NCBI RefSeq assembly: GCF_900102505.1
Contig: NZ_FMVT01000003.1
Coordinates: 1 to 64,000 of the forward strand
Origin: Paracoccus tibetensis
Lineage (GTDB): Bacteria > Pseudomonadota > Alphaproteobacteria > Rhodobacterales > Rhodobacteraceae
Length of the DNA stretch: 64,000 bases
Direction of reading: 5' to 3'
Shown: in pieces, positions 11,140-20,492 of the stretch
Layout of the letters: every line of letters begins with the position of its first letter
How positions within the stretch are numbered: the stretch's first letter is position 1
The notes under the pieces: model-generated
What the model saw: the letters and a program-made list of their open reading frames with translations, nothing else
Told to the model about the DNA's origin: nothing
Database searches by the model: none
Made by a program: the position numbers and the translations under genes

Positions 11140-11290
11140 TTCTCCTCCTCAGGATCAGTTCGTGCCGCATCCGGCAACGGACGATCCCGCGAATCAAGGG
11201 AAATCGGTCAGGGATACGAACCCTTTGCGCGAAGGCAGGCGAAAACGTCGCGTCCGGTGTGCTGCACCCGCCCCCCGCTTAGGCCTTGGC

Positions 11291-12472
11291 TCAGATGCGC
11301 TCGATGGCGATGGCGATGCCCTGGCCGCCGCCGATGCACATGGTGACAAGGCCGCGCCGCCCGCCGGTCCGCTCCAGCTCGTGGATCGCCTTGACCATCA
11401 GGATCGCGCCGGTCGCGCCGACCGGGTGGCCGAGTGCGATGGCGCCGCCGTTCGGGTTCACCCGTGCCGGATCGAGGCCAAGCCCCTTGTTCACCGCCAA
11501 GGCCTGCGCCGCGAAGGCCTCGTTCGATTCGACCACGTCGAAATCGCCGGCCTTCAGCCCCGTCCGCGCCATCACCTGCTCGACCGCCGGGATGGGTCCG
11601 ATCCCCATCACCTCGGGCCGCACGCCGGCGACGGCATAACCGAGGATCCGCGCGCGCGGCGAAAGCCCCGCCGCCTCGGCCGCCTCGGCCCGCGCCAGCA
11701 CCAGCGCCGCCGCCCCGTCGTTGATGCCGCTGGCATTGCCGGCAGTGACGCTGCCGCCCTTCTGGAAGACCGCCTTCAGGCCGGCCAGCTTCTCGAGCGT
11801 CGATTCCTTGGGATGCTCGTCCGTGTCGAAGGCGGCGGGGCCCTTCCGGGTCTTCACCTCGATCGGGACGATCTGCTCGCGGAAATGGCCGGCCGCGATG
11901 GCCGCCGCCGCACGGCGCTGCGATTCCATCGCAAACTCGTCCTGCGCCTCGCGGCTGATGTCATGCTCGGCCGCGACGTTCTCGGCCGTGACCCCCATGT
12001 GGCCGGTGCCCATCGGGCAGGTCAGCGCGCCGGTCATCATGTCCATCATGACCTGATCGCCCATCTTCGCCCCGAAGCGGGCCGAGCTGACCGCATAGGG
12101 CGAGCGGCTCATGCTTTCCGCGCCGCCGGCCAGCGCGAACTCGGCATCGCCCAGCATCAGCGCCTGCGCCGCCGAGACAATGGCCTGCGCCCCCGACCCG
12201 CAGAGCCGGTTCACGTTCATCGCCGGGACCGTGTGCGGAATTCCCGCCTCCAGCATCGCCACGCGGCTGAGATACATGTCGCGCGGCTCGGTGTTGATCA
12301 CATGGCCGAAGACGACCTGCCCGATCTTCTCGGGCGCGATGCCGGCGCGTGCCATCGCCTCGCGGGTGACGGTGGTGGCCAGCTGCGTCGGCGGGATCGC
12401 GGCCAGGCTGCCGCCGAAGGTGCCGATGGCGGTGCGAACGCCGGACAGGATGACGATGTCGGTTGCAGTCAT
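11291..12472 (-). CDS. Acetyl-CoA C-acetyltransferase (thiolase)
   Basis: 393 residues from ATG 12472, preceded by AGGAGGG; 393 is the classic length for biosynthetic thiolase. Catalytic residues are in place: Cys91 (NRLCGSG), His349 (ALGHPVGATG) and Cys379 (TMCIGGGQG). It condenses two acetyl-CoA to acetoacetyl-CoA, or the reverse, in polyhydroxybutyrate synthesis or in ketone-body and fatty-acid breakdown. phaB or phaC are not adjacent, so which pathway it serves is open. The alternative start at 12523 lacks a ribosome site. Confidence 0.9.
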   Translation of the reverse strand: MTATDIVILSGVRTAIGTFGGSLAAIPPTQLATTVTREAMARAGIAPEKIGQVVFGHVINTEPRDMYLSRVAMLEAGIPHTVPAMNVNRLCGSGAQAIVSAAQALMLGDAEFALAGGAESMSRSPYAVSSARFGAKMGDQVMMDMMTGALTCPMGTGHMGVTAENVAAEHDISREAQDEFAMESQRRAAAAIAAGHFREQIVPIEVKTRKGPAAFDTDEHPKESTLEKLAGLKAVFQKGGSVTAGNASGINDGAAALVLARAEAAEAAGLSPRARILGYAVAGVRPEVMGIGPIPAVEQVMARTGLKAGDFDVVESNEAFAAQALAVNKGLGLDPARVNPNGGAIALGHPVGATGAILMVKAIHELERTGGRRGLVTMCIGGGQGIAIAIERI

Positions 12473-12605
12473 GTGACCCTCCTCTGATCGCAGGCAGCAT
12501 AATCCCGTGCTGCAATGCCGCAAGATCTGTGCGCGCTACCATCCGGCCCTTTCACCGCAGGCGGCCAAGCGGTATGCTCTGCCGGAATAACGGCAGGACA
12601 CCCGC

Positions 12606-12983
12606 ATGAGCCAGACCGAAGGCGGCCCGAGGCTGCGCATCAAGCTGCGGCTCGAATATGATTCGCCCCTGATCCTCGGCCCCGGCAAGGCCGAGCTGCT
12701 CAGCCGCATCGACCGCCTCGGCTCAATCTCGGCCGCCGCGCGCGAAATGGGGATGAGCTACAAGCGCGCCTGGACCTTGGTCGAGGAGATGAACATCGCC
12801 TTCGCCGAGCCGGTCATCGACAGCGCCCGCGGCGGGGCGGGCGGCGGCGGCGCGCGGGTGACCGAGACAGGGCGGCAGGTCCTGCACCACTACCGCACGC
12901 TGGAAAAGCTGCTGCGCGAGGCCGGGGCCGAGGACCTGCAGGCGCTGAACGCGCTGCTGCGTCCCGAGGGCAGCGGCAGCTGA
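12606..12983 (+). CDS. ModE-like winged helix-turn-helix regulator (N-terminal domain only)
   Basis: 125 residues. The sequence LGPGKAELLSRIDRLGSISAAAREMGMSYKRAWTLVEEMN matches the ModE/LysR-like DNA-binding domain that in full ModE is followed by molybdate-binding Di-MOP domains. Here the MOP domains are absent, so it is a stand-alone DNA-binding protein, as in several alphaproteobacteria; molybdenum control is inferred only. A 6-bp inverted repeat (CTGCCG at 12579, CGGCAG at 12591) overlaps the ribosome site and could be an operator or RNA hairpin. Confidence 0.75.
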   Translation: MSQTEGGPRLRIKLRLEYDSPLILGPGKAELLSRIDRLGSISAAAREMGMSYKRAWTLVEEMNIAFAEPVIDSARGGAGGGGARVTETGRQVLHHYRTLEKLLREAGAEDLQALNALLRPEGSGS

Positions 12984-13085
12984 CAGCGGCCCTCGGCCGG
13001 ACGGACCTGCGGCATTGTGATTTCATCTCACGCCGAATTGCCCTAATACTGCGGAAAAAGACGAACGAGCAGCACGAGGGCAGAG

Positions 13086-13667
13086 ATGAACAGGCTATTG
13101 AAGCTCGCCATTGTCGGGCTCGTCGCCTCTTGCGGCGGCGGCAACTTCAGCGCACCGCGCCAGCTGGACAATGCCTGCGCCATCGCCGGAGAGCGGCCGG
13201 CCTACCTGCGCGCCATGCGCGCGACCGAGCGCAAATGGGGCGTGCCGGTCCATGTGCAGATGGCGACGATGTACCAGGAATCGAAGTTCATCGGCGACGC
13301 CCGCACGCCGCACCAATATGCGCTCGGCGTCATCCCCGTCGGCCGCCAGTCCAGCGCCTTCGGCTATTCGCAGGCGCTCGACGGCACCTGGGAGGAATAT
13401 CAGCGCGCCAGCGGCAACCGCCGCGCCCGCCGCGACAACATCCGCGATGCCACGGATTTCATGGGCTGGTACATGGATGGCAGCCAGCGGCAGCTGGGCC
13501 TGTCCAAGCGCGACGCGGCCTCGCAATACCTCGCCTATCACGAGGGGCGCGGCGGCTTCTCGCGCGGCAGCCACAACTCGAAGCCCTGGCTGATGCGGGT
13601 GGCCGGCCAGGTCGGCCAGCGCTCCGAGATGTACCGCCAGCAGCTCGCCTCCTGCCGCAGGGCCTGA
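13086..13667 (+). CDS. Lytic transglycosylase-like lipoprotein
   Basis: 193 residues. The N-terminus LAIVGLVASCGGG is a signal with a clear lipobox (VASC), so it is anchored to the outer or inner membrane. The following domain has VHVQMATMYQESKF, where the Glu is the expected catalytic acid of SLT-type lytic transglycosylases that cut peptidoglycan glycan strands, then AFGYSQALDGTWEEYQ and ATDFMGWYMDGSQRQLGL, consistent with the fold. The C-terminal Cys pairs possibly with Cys in DNACAIAG. Stands alone between small genes. Confidence 0.78.
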   Translation: MNRLLKLAIVGLVASCGGGNFSAPRQLDNACAIAGERPAYLRAMRATERKWGVPVHVQMATMYQESKFIGDARTPHQYALGVIPVGRQSSAFGYSQALDGTWEEYQRASGNRRARRDNIRDATDFMGWYMDGSQRQLGLSKRDAASQYLAYHEGRGGFSRGSHNSKPWLMRVAGQVGQRSEMYRQQLASCRRA

Positions 13668-13726
13668 GGCGGCTTGCGCCTCCCGCGCCTTTCGCGCCAG
13701 ATGCGCGCGACGCGCAGGAGGCATGC

Positions 13727-14155
13727 ATGGACCATCCCCTTCCCGAAGTGGCCCGAAACCAGCCGGCATTCGCCGGCCATCTGGGGATGCGCGTCGTGGC
13801 GGCCCGCCCGGACCGGGTGGAGTTCGAACTGCCGGTGACGCCGGAGCTGGCCAACCGCAACGGTGTGCTGCATGGCGGCGCGATCATGGCGCTGGCGGAC
13901 AATGCCGGCGGGACGGCGACCTTCCTGAACCTGCCCGAAGGGCGCAGCACCACCACAATCGAGAGCAAGACTAACTTCCTGCGCCCCATCCGGATCGGGG
14001 ACACGGCGCGCGCCGTCGCCGTGCCGCTGCACCTGGGGCGGACGACGCAGATCTGGCAGACGACGGTGACGCGCGGCGACGGCAAGACGGTCGCGATCGT
14101 CACACAGACGCAGATGGTGCTCGACTGGACCGAGCCCGGCTCAGGCCGCGGCTGA
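13727..14155 (+). CDS. PaaI family hotdog thioesterase
   Basis: 142 residues from ATG 13727, with CAGGAGG just upstream. The NRNGVLHGGAIMALADNAGGTA block is the PaaI/Hydroxyphenylacetyl-CoA thioesterase motif (Asn, HGG and Asp form the active site). It hydrolyses aryl or acyl-CoA thioesters; the substrate cannot be assigned. The long frame upstream of this start is antisense-free noise over the transglycosylase gene. A possible 38-residue ORF on the opposite strand overlaps its last 15 bases. Confidence 0.85.
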   Translation: MDHPLPEVARNQPAFAGHLGMRVVAARPDRVEFELPVTPELANRNGVLHGGAIMALADNAGGTATFLNLPEGRSTTTIESKTNFLRPIRIGDTARAVAVPLHLGRTTQIWQTTVTRGDGKTVAIVTQTQMVLDWTEPGSGRG

Positions 14156-14257
14156 GACCGCCGGCGTCGGCGCGGCAGGCTCGGGCCGCGCGGCCTTCAG
14201 AAGCATCTCCAGCCGGGCGCGCAGGTCCGGCGTGATCGGCGCGATGTGATGTGCCAT
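14141..14257 (-). CDS. Possible small protein, 38 residues
   Basis: ATG at 14257 preceded by GAGG six bases away, stop TGA at 14141-14143. The product starts MAHHIAPITPDLRARLEML and ends in an Ala/Pro-rich tail. It overlaps the end of the PaaI-type gene tail-to-tail by 15 bases. No family recognised. The ribosome site and the amphipathic first half argue for it; the low-complexity tail and small size argue against. Confidence 0.4.
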   Translation of the reverse strand: MAHHIAPITPDLRARLEMLLKAARPEPAAPTPAVSAAA

Positions 14258-14344
14258 GAAGAACCTCAACGATTAACAATTGCCTCCTGCCTTGCTGATG
14301 CCGCGGATTCGCCCCCGCGTCACGCGCCGGCACCCGCAGCGGCG

Positions 14345-15577
14345 CTAGAGTCCGGCCAGGCGGCACGCGGCTGCCCGCCCGGCGCGCAGCCCGGTCGAAA
14401 AACAGCCAGTCAACAGATAGCCGCCGGTCGGAGCCTCCCAGTCCAGCATCTCGCCGCAGGCGAAGACGCCGGGCAGGGCGCGCAGCTCCAGATCGGCGGT
14501 CAGCGCAGCATCCGTGATCCCCCCGGCGGACGAGATCGCCCGGTAGAGCCCCATCGGCCCCTCATGGCGCAGCGGCAGCGCCTTCGCCAGCCGCGCCAGC
14601 GCCTCGGGGTCCTCGGGCAGCGGGCGCCCCCATTCCATCAGCAGCGCGACCTTGACGGGATCGCCCAGCACCCGGCGCAACCAGTTGCCCACCGACAGCT
14701 TCCCCCGCGGCCGCGCGAAGCGCGCCGCCAGGACCCCGGCCTCCAGATCCGGCGCCAGATCGACCGACGCCGCCGCCCCGTCCCGGATCGCGGCCGCCAG
14801 CTCGTAGATCCCGCCGCCCTCGATCCCCGCGGCCGAGATGACCCACTCGCCGCGCCGCGCCGCGCCACCCACCAAGAGCGCCGCGCCCTTCACCGGCGCC
14901 CCGAAATGCCGCGCCATCTGCCCGGACCAGGACACGCGGAACCCCATGTTCGCCGGCCGGAAAGGCGCCAGCTCGACCCCCGCCGCGCGCAGCATCGGCA
15001 CCCATCCCGCATCCGAGCCGAGCCGCGGCCAACTCGCCCCGCCCAGCGCCAGCACCGCCACCTTCGGCCTGAGCACCTGCCCGCCCTCGAACCGGAACCC
15101 GCCCTCCAGCCCGCACCAGCGCCAGCGCGTGCGCAGCTCGACCCCGCCCGCGCCCAGCCGCGCCAGCCAGGCCCGCAGCAGCGGCGAGGCCTTCATCCCG
15201 ACCGGAAACACCCGCCCCGTCGAGCCGGTGAACAGCGCCACCCCCAGCCCCTCGGCCCAGGCCTTCACCTCCGACGGCCCCATATCTTCTGTGCTGAAAT
15301 ATCCCGGGGTTGGCCGACGAGTCCGCCACCGGTCCAAGGACCGTTGGCCAACGGGCAGAGCCCCGGTTCCTGCCGTGAACCTCGCGCGGAACTCGGGCAG
15401 GGGCTCGTCCTTCGTCAGGTTCAGCCCCGACTTCCCCGCCATCAGGAACTTGCGCGCCGGCGACGGCATCGCCTCGGCCAGCACGACCCGCCGCCCCGGC
15501 GCCATCAGCGCCTCGGCCGCCATCAGCCCCGCCGGCCCCGCGCCGATCACCAGCGCGTCGACCGTCTCGGCGCTCAC
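14345..15577 (-). CDS. NAD(P)/FAD-dependent oxidoreductase, TIGR03862/HI0933-like flavoprotein
   Basis: 410 residues from the GTG at 15577, which overlaps the holA stop (GTGA). The N-terminal VDALVIGAGPAGLMAAEAL is the FAD-binding Rossmann motif; KFLMAGKSGLNLTKDEPL and the C-terminal GVFACGEMLDWEAPTGGYLLTGCFSTG are signatures of the YhiN/HI0933 flavoproteins. Reaction unknown. Residues about 74-98 look like an insertion: they include PGYFSTED (91-98), encoded by a dispersed DNA repeat (15284-15309), right before the normal sequence resumes at MGPSEVKAWAEGLG. Despite this the frame is intact. Last gene of the DUF3576-leuS-lptE-holA operon. Confidence 0.85.
   Translation of the reverse strand: MSAETVDALVIGAGPAGLMAAEALMAPGRRVVLAEAMPSPARKFLMAGKSGLNLTKDEPLPEFRARFTAGTGALPVGQRSLDRWRTRRPTPGYFSTEDMGPSEVKAWAEGLGVALFTGSTGRVFPVGMKASPLLRAWLARLGAGGVELRTRWRWCGLEGGFRFEGGQVLRPKVAVLALGGASWPRLGSDAGWVPMLRAAGVELAPFRPANMGFRVSWSGQMARHFGAPVKGAALLVGGAARRGEWVISAAGIEGGGIYELAAAIRDGAAASVDLAPDLEAGVLAARFARPRGKLSVGNWLRRVLGDPVKVALLMEWGRPLPEDPEALARLAKALPLRHEGPMGLYRAISSAGGITDAALTADLELRALPGVFACGEMLDWEAPTGGYLLTGCFSTGLRAGRAAACRLAGL
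15284..15309. repeat. Dispersed 26-bp repeat, copy 1 (in-frame in a CDS)
   Basis: Plus-strand core ATCTTCTGTGCTGAAATATC followed by CCGGGG. It differs at one base from the copy at 32421-32446. On the minus strand it encodes PGYFSTED inside the flavoprotein gene. It is followed at 15311-15351 by an imperfect inverted repeat with TTGGCC and GGCCAA arms, which could fold as a hairpin; copy 2 likewise has a hairpin on that side but of different sequence. Confidence 0.8.
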
Positions 15578-16593
15578 CGCCGCCTCATGGCGAGGCGCAG
15601 CAGGGCGCGCTCCACAAGCGGCATCTGCGGCGCCTTGGTCGAGGAGCGCAGCGTCAGGTCCGTCTCCAGAAGGTCCGAGACCGCCTCCTCCAGCGGTCCC
15701 GCGCCCCAACCCTGCGCCTGCCGCGCCATGCGGTCGCGACGCGGGCCGAAGACCGGCGGGCGCGCCCGCGCCAGCGCCACCGCAGGCCCGGCCGGATCGA
15801 CCGCCGCCAGGTAGAGCGTGCGGAAATGGCGCAGCGCGCCGATGCAGATGGTCACCGGCGACAGGCCCTGCGCGTCGATCCGGCGCATCAGCACGCCGAA
15901 GGCCGCCTGGTCGCGCTCGGCCACCGCGTGCAGCAGCTCGTCGAGATCCGCCTCGATCGTGGCGGGCGCCAGCAGCGCGATCTCCTCCGGCGTCAGCGGG
16001 TCGGGGTCTGCGTGCTTGTAGAGCCCGATCTTCTCGATGGTCTGGCGCAGATCGCCCGGATCCAGCGCGCGGGCCAGCACCATCAGCTCGCGCATCGCAT
16101 CGCGCGGCACCTCGCGCAGCCCGGCCTCCGTCAGCCAGCGCGCGATCTCCTCCTCGCCGGGCGGGTCGTCGTAGACCGGGGCGCAGACCGCCTGCCCATG
16201 CGCCTCGAAGAGCTTGCGCAGCGCCGAGGATTTCGCCAGCGCCCCCGCCGCCACCACGATCACCGCATCGCCGGCCCGCCAGCCCTCCAGCGCCGCGCGC
16301 ACCGCGTCCGCCGCGGTGTCGGGTGCATCGTCGACCAGCACCACGCGCGGGCCGGGGAAGAACCCCACCTCGCGCACCGCGTCGATCAGCTGCGCCGGGT
16401 CCTTCTTCAGCCCGCCGCCGGACATGCGCGTCAGGCGCATCTCCTCGTCGGCCTTCTCGCCGACCAGCGCCTTGATCGCCTCGGCGCGCTTCATGGCAAC
16501 GCGCATCGCGTCCTGCCCGTAGATCAGCAGCCCCGGCCGCGAGGGGTCGGGCCGCGCCAGGTAGCGCGCGATCTCGTTCCCCTTCAGCAGCAC
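15574..16593 (-). CDS. holA: DNA polymerase III delta subunit
   Basis: 339 residues, GTG start at 16593, four bases after the lptE stop. HolA is the clamp-loader subunit that opens the beta sliding clamp. The sequence follows the family: N-terminal LLIYGQDAMRVAMKRAEAIKAL, a Rossmann-like region with PRVVLVDDAPDT and AVIVVAAGAL, and a helical C-terminal collar domain with ETDLTLRSSTKAPQMPLVERALLRL. The adjacency with lptE and leuS is a widespread gene order in proteobacteria and supports the call. Confidence 0.92.
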   Translation of the reverse strand: MLLKGNEIARYLARPDPSRPGLLIYGQDAMRVAMKRAEAIKALVGEKADEEMRLTRMSGGGLKKDPAQLIDAVREVGFFPGPRVVLVDDAPDTAADAVRAALEGWRAGDAVIVVAAGALAKSSALRKLFEAHGQAVCAPVYDDPPGEEEIARWLTEAGLREVPRDAMRELMVLARALDPGDLRQTIEKIGLYKHADPDPLTPEEIALLAPATIEADLDELLHAVAERDQAAFGVLMRRIDAQGLSPVTICIGALRHFRTLYLAAVDPAGPAVALARARPPVFGPRRDRMARQAQGWGAGPLEEAVSDLLETDLTLRSSTKAPQMPLVERALLRLAMRRR

Positions 16594-16597
16594 CCGC

Positions 16598-17092
16598 TCA
16601 ACCCGGCAGGCTGGCCGAAGCCGCCAGCAGCCGCGTCACCACCTGGTCGGCCAGCATCACCGCCAGCCGCTCGCGCGCGTCGCCTTCGGCCGCCAGCGTC
16701 GCGATGGTCGTCCCGGTGGTCGAGTAAGAGGTGAAGCTGCTCACACGCCCCTGCGTCACCAGCGCGCCGCCCGGCCCGCGCAGCGCGAAATCGGCAGTGC
16801 CGTTCAGCGAGTAGCGCGTCGTCACCCCGTCCGTGGTGATCGCCTGGCTGACGACGCCGGCGCTGATGCGGTAGTCGAGCACGTAGTCCGCCGCCTCGTC
16901 CGGCCCCAGCCGCTCGGCGATGCGCCGGTTGAAGGCGAAGTCGATGGGCGTGTCCGGATCGCGCGGCCTGATCCGGCCGAAGAGGCGCCCCGCCCCGCCG
17001 CCCGGTCCGTAGACCGGGCTGAGCCCGCAGCCCGCCACGGCCAGAAGCCCCAGCAGCACCGCGCGACGGGACAGGGCCTCAGGCGACCACAT
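16598..17092 (-). CDS. lptE: LPS-assembly lipoprotein LptE
   Basis: 164 residues. Signal peptide with lipobox (VAGCGL, Cys22) followed by SPVYGPGG, the usual start of mature LptE. LptE plugs the LptD barrel in the outer membrane and helps insert LPS. The body is a small mixed alpha/beta domain with YVLDYRIS and the C-terminal [12 protein letters not shown] helix. ATG at 17092 lies 14 bases inside the end of leuS, and holA starts four bases after its stop. Confidence 0.88.
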   Translation of the reverse strand: MWSPEALSRRAVLLGLLAVAGCGLSPVYGPGGGAGRLFGRIRPRDPDTPIDFAFNRRIAERLGPDEAADYVLDYRISAGVVSQAITTDGVTTRYSLNGTADFALRGPGGALVTQGRVSSFTSYSTTGTTIATLAAEGDARERLAVMLADQVVTRLLAASASLPG

Positions 17093-19619
17093 TGACGATC
17101 CGCCCCGGCACCACGATCAGCTTCTTGGGCGCGGCCCCGTTCAGGAAGCGCTGCACGGCCTCGTCGGCCAGGACCAGCGCCTCGACCTGGTCCTTGGGCA
17201 TGTCCTTCGGCACCGAGATCTCGCCGCGGCGCTTGCCGTTCACCTGGATCGGCAGCACGACATTGTCGTCCTGAAGCAGCGCCGGATCGGCTTCGGGCCA
17301 GGGCGCGTCCACGACCATCCCCTGCCCGCCCGAGATCGCCCAGACCTCCTCGGCCAGATGCGGCACCATCGGCGCCATCAGCTGCGCCATGATCCGCAGC
17401 ACCGCCCGCCGCGCCTCGCAACCCGCCGGCGAGCGGCCGACGGCGTTCGCCAGCTCGTAGAGCTTGGCGACGGCCTTGTTGAAGGCGAAGCCCTCGATGG
17501 CGCGCGTCACGTCCGCGGTGGCGCGATGCGCCGCGCGGGTCAGGTCGGGATCGTCCGCGCCCTCGGCCGGCGCCTCCTCGGCCAGGCGGAACACGCGGGC
17601 CAGGAACTTCGCGGCGGCCTCGGCCCCGGCGGCGGTCCATTCCACGTCCCGCTCGGGCGGGCTGTCGGACAGCATGAACCAGCGCGCGGTATCGGCGCCG
17701 AAGCTCTCGACGATGTTGACCGGGTCGACGACGTTCTTCTTGGACTTCGACATCTTGGCCGAGGGGACCACCTCGACCTCGGTGCCGTCGGCCAGCTTGC
17801 CGTCTGTCACGTCCTCGGGCAGGTGGTAGACCGGCCGCCCCCGCGCGTCGCGGGTCATGTAGATCTCGTGCGTGACCATGCCTTGCGTGAAGAGCGCGTC
17901 GAACGGCTCCTTCGCGGCCTCGGGCAGGTGGCCGGTCTTCACCATCGCGCGGGCGAAGAAGCGGGAATAGAGAAGGTGCAGGATCGCGTGCTCGATCCCG
18001 CCGATATACTGGTCCACGTTCATCCAGTAGTCGGCATCCGCCCGTTCGGTCGGCGTCGCCGCATGAGGCGAGGTGAAGCGGGCGTAATACCAGCTGCTGT
18101 CCACGAAGGTGTCCATCGTGTCCGTCTCGCGGCGGGCCGCGCCGCCGCATTTGGGACAGGTCGCCTGCCGCCAGGTCGGGTGGCGGTCCAGAGGGTTGCC
18201 GGGCACATCGAAACTCACGTCCTGCGGCAGCAGCACGGGCAGGTTGCTCTTCGCCTCCGGCACAGTGCCGCAGCTGTCGCAATGGACGACCGGGATCGGG
18301 CAGCCCCAGTAGCGCTGGCGCGAGATGCCCCAGTCCCGCAGGCGGAACTTGGTGACGCCCTCGCCATAGCCCTGCGTTTCGGCATGGGCGATGGCGGCGT
18401 CCACGGCGGCCTCGCCGGTCTGGTCGGCCGGGCCCGCAAAGCCGCGGACATAGGTGACGGTCTCGGTCTTTGCCGGAACGAAGGGCGCCTTTGCCACCAA
18501 CGCGTCGGCCTGCGCCAGGTCCATGCCCTGCTGCCCGAAGGTCGCGCGGATCGGCAGGCCGTATTTCGTGGCGAACTCGTGGTCGCGCTCGTCATGGGCG
18601 GGCGAGCCGAAGATGGCGCCGGTGCCGTAGTCCATCAGCACGAAATTGGCGATCCAGATCGGCAGGCGCCAATCCGGGTCCAGCGGATGGCGCACCGTCA
18701 GCCCGGTGTCGAAGCCCAGCTTCGGCGCCGTCTCAATGGCCTCTTCGGTGGTGCCGATGCGGCGGCACTCGTCGCGGAAGGCCTCGATCTCGGGGCGGCT
18801 GGCTGCCAGCTCCTTGACCAGAGGGTGGTCCGGCGACAGCGCGACAAAGGAGGCGCCGCGCAGCGTATCGGGGCGGGTCGTGTAGACTTCGATGGCGTCA
18901 TGGCCGGCTGGGGCATCGACGGTCTGGAAGCGGAACTGAAGGCCCCGCGACCTGCCGATCCAGTTGGCCTGCATCAGCCGCACCTTCTCGGGCCAGCCCT
19001 TCAGCCCGTCCAGCGCCTCCAGCAGCTCGTCCGAGTAGTCGCTGATCTTGAAGAACCACTGCGTCAGCTCGCGCCGCTCGACCGTCGCGCCCGAGCGCCA
19101 GCCCTTGCCGTCGATCACCTGCTCGTTCGCCAGCACGGTCATGTCGACCGGGTCCCAGTTCACCTGCGCCGACTTGCGCGTGATCAGCCCCGCCTCCAGC
19201 ATGTCGAGGAACAGCGCCTGCTGCTGGGCAACATAAGCGTCGTCGCAGGTCGCGAACTCGCGGCTCCAGTCGATCGACAGGCCGAGCGGCTTCAGCTGCT
19301 CGCGCATCGTGGCGATGTTGGCATAGGTCCAGTCGCGCGGATGGCCGCCCTGCTCCATCGCGGCATTCTCGGCCGGCATGCCGAAGGCGTCCCAGCCCAT
19401 CGGGTGCAGCACGCTGAACCCCTGCGCGCGCTTGAACCGCGCCACCACGTCGCCCATCGTGTAGTTGCGCACGTGCCCCATGTGGATGCGCCCCGAGGGA
19501 TAGGGGAACATCTCCAGCACGTAGTATTTCGGCCGTTCGTCGCGGGTGGCGGTGAAGCTGCCGGCCTCGGCCCAGGCCTTCTGCCATCGGGCTTCGCTGG
19601 TGGCGGGATCATAGGGCAT
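17079..19619 (-). CDS. leuS: Leucine-tRNA ligase
   Basis: 846 residues, normal length for LeuRS. Class I signatures are present: HIGH as [14 protein letters not shown] near residue 45 and KMSKS in the C-terminal half ([14 protein letters not shown]). The CP1 editing domain (about 225-415) includes the TRPDTL motif (. Confidence 0.9.
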   Translation of the reverse strand: MPYDPATSEARWQKAWAEAGSFTATRDERPKYYVLEMFPYPSGRIHMGHVRNYTMGDVVARFKRAQGFSVLHPMGWDAFGMPAENAAMEQGGHPRDWTYANIATMREQLKPLGLSIDWSREFATCDDAYVAQQQALFLDMLEAGLITRKSAQVNWDPVDMTVLANEQVIDGKGWRSGATVERRELTQWFFKISDYSDELLEALDGLKGWPEKVRLMQANWIGRSRGLQFRFQTVDAPAGHDAIEVYTTRPDTLRGASFVALSPDHPLVKELAASRPEIEAFRDECRRIGTTEEAIETAPKLGFDTGLTVRHPLDPDWRLPIWIANFVLMDYGTGAIFGSPAHDERDHEFATKYGLPIRATFGQQGMDLAQADALVAKAPFVPAKTETVTYVRGFAGPADQTGEAAVDAAIAHAETQGYGEGVTKFRLRDWGISRQRYWGCPIPVVHCDSCGTVPEAKSNLPVLLPQDVSFDVPGNPLDRHPTWRQATCPKCGGAARRETDTMDTFVDSSWYYARFTSPHAATPTERADADYWMNVDQYIGGIEHAILHLLYSRFFARAMVKTGHLPEAAKEPFDALFTQGMVTHEIYMTRDARGRPVYHLPEDVTDGKLADGTEVEVVPSAKMSKSKKNVVDPVNIVESFGADTARWFMLSDSPPERDVEWTAAGAEAAAKFLARVFRLAEEAPAEGADDPDLTRAAHRATADVTRAIEGFAFNKAVAKLYELANAVGRSPAGCEARRAVLRIMAQLMAPMVPHLAEEVWAISGGQGMVVDAPWPEADPALLQDDNVVLPIQVNGKRRGEISVPKDMPKDQVEALVLADEAVQRFLNGAAPKKLIVVPGRIVNVVA

Positions 19620-19676
19620 GGGGAACCTCGGGCCTCGTCGTTGCCCGCAGGGTTTACATGCCCACCTCTGGCGGGT

Positions 19677-20180
19677 CTAGAGCCGCCCGTCGCGCAGGCG
19701 CAGCTGCCGGGCGCGGGTCAGGATCGCATCCTCGACGGCGCGGACGGTGCCCGGCTCGACCGCGCCGCCGCCGGGGCCCTGCAGCGACAGGCGCAGGCTG
19801 CGCGCGTCCAGCGCCGGGTCGGTGATCTGGATCGTGGCGCGGTAGGAGCGCCCGCCGCCCGGAGGCGTGCCGTAGCCGGTCTGGATCACCCCGGTGAAGG
19901 GATCGACCGCCTGCACCGGCAGGAAGTTCAGCACCTCGAGGCTGGCGTTCCACAGGTAGCGGTTCACGCCCACGGTGTTGTTGGGGTTCTCGCGGCTGAT
20001 GAACAGGTCCTGGATGCGCGTCGTGCGCTGGCCCTGCCACGAGCCGCGGTCGATCGGCACGCCGTCCCTGCCGACCGCCTGGCCCTGCCCGGAGGCGCCG
20101 CCCCCGCCTCCGCCGCAGGCCGCGAGCCCGGCGCAAAGCGTCGTGACGATCATCAGGCGCGCGGCGCTCGCAGGTGTCAT
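19677..20180 (-). CDS. DUF3576 domain lipoprotein
   Basis: 167 residues. Signal with lipobox (LAACGGGG) and a glycine-rich linker, then a DUF3576 domain: NPNNTVGVNRYLWNASLEVLNFLPVQAVDPFTGVIQTGY and the C-terminal ARQLRLRDGRL. The family occurs across alphaproteobacteria, usually upstream of leuS, and its function is unknown; an envelope role next to lptE is plausible but inferred. It starts the leuS operon, 57 bases before leuS. Confidence 0.85.
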   Translation of the reverse strand: MTPASAARLMIVTTLCAGLAACGGGGGGASGQGQAVGRDGVPIDRGSWQGQRTTRIQDLFISRENPNNTVGVNRYLWNASLEVLNFLPVQAVDPFTGVIQTGYGTPPGGGRSYRATIQITDPALDARSLRLSLQGPGGGAVEPGTVRAVEDAILTRARQLRLRDGRL

Positions 20181-20492
20181 GCCATCCCCCGGGGTCTTGT
20201 CTCTGCGCCAGCTTTAGCCCGGATCGCTGCGCGGAAACAAGCAGCTTGCCGGGCATGCCCTTGCCCGGACGCCCCCCTCGCGTTAGCGCCGTCATCCGGT
20301 GCCGGGAACGCGAGAAGGCGCGAGCACCAGCGACCGCAGGACGCACTGTGGCCCTTGTGCATCACAAAAAGGCGCAAAGAAATCAGGCCCGGTTCGATTC
20401 CGTTGCATCACAAGATCGAAAGGGCGAAACAATTTGGCATACCCAGGGCGGGTCCCCGGCTTGGGCATCAGAGAGACAAGAGGGAACTGATC
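20181..20492 (+). promoter_or_regulatory. Porin upstream region with direct repeats
   Basis: These 312 bases between the divergent DUF3576 and porin genes contain no ORF I believe. The 140 bases nearest the porin are comparatively A/T-rich. Two exact copies of TGCATCACAA lie at 20358-20367 and 20404-20413, 46 bases apart, on the same strand, roughly 80-135 bases before the start codon. They could be binding sites for a regulator of porin expression. A long leader RNA is possible. Confidence 0.5.

Noticed and set aside
20391..20401. tRNA T-loop-like GGTTCGATTCC before the porin
   Set aside because: No acceptor, D- or anticodon stem can be built around it.
17358..20492. Plus-strand open frame running into the porin gene from far upstream
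   Set aside because: Antisense to leuS and DUF3576 without recognisable domains; the porin's own signal peptide and ribosome site mark the true start at 20493.
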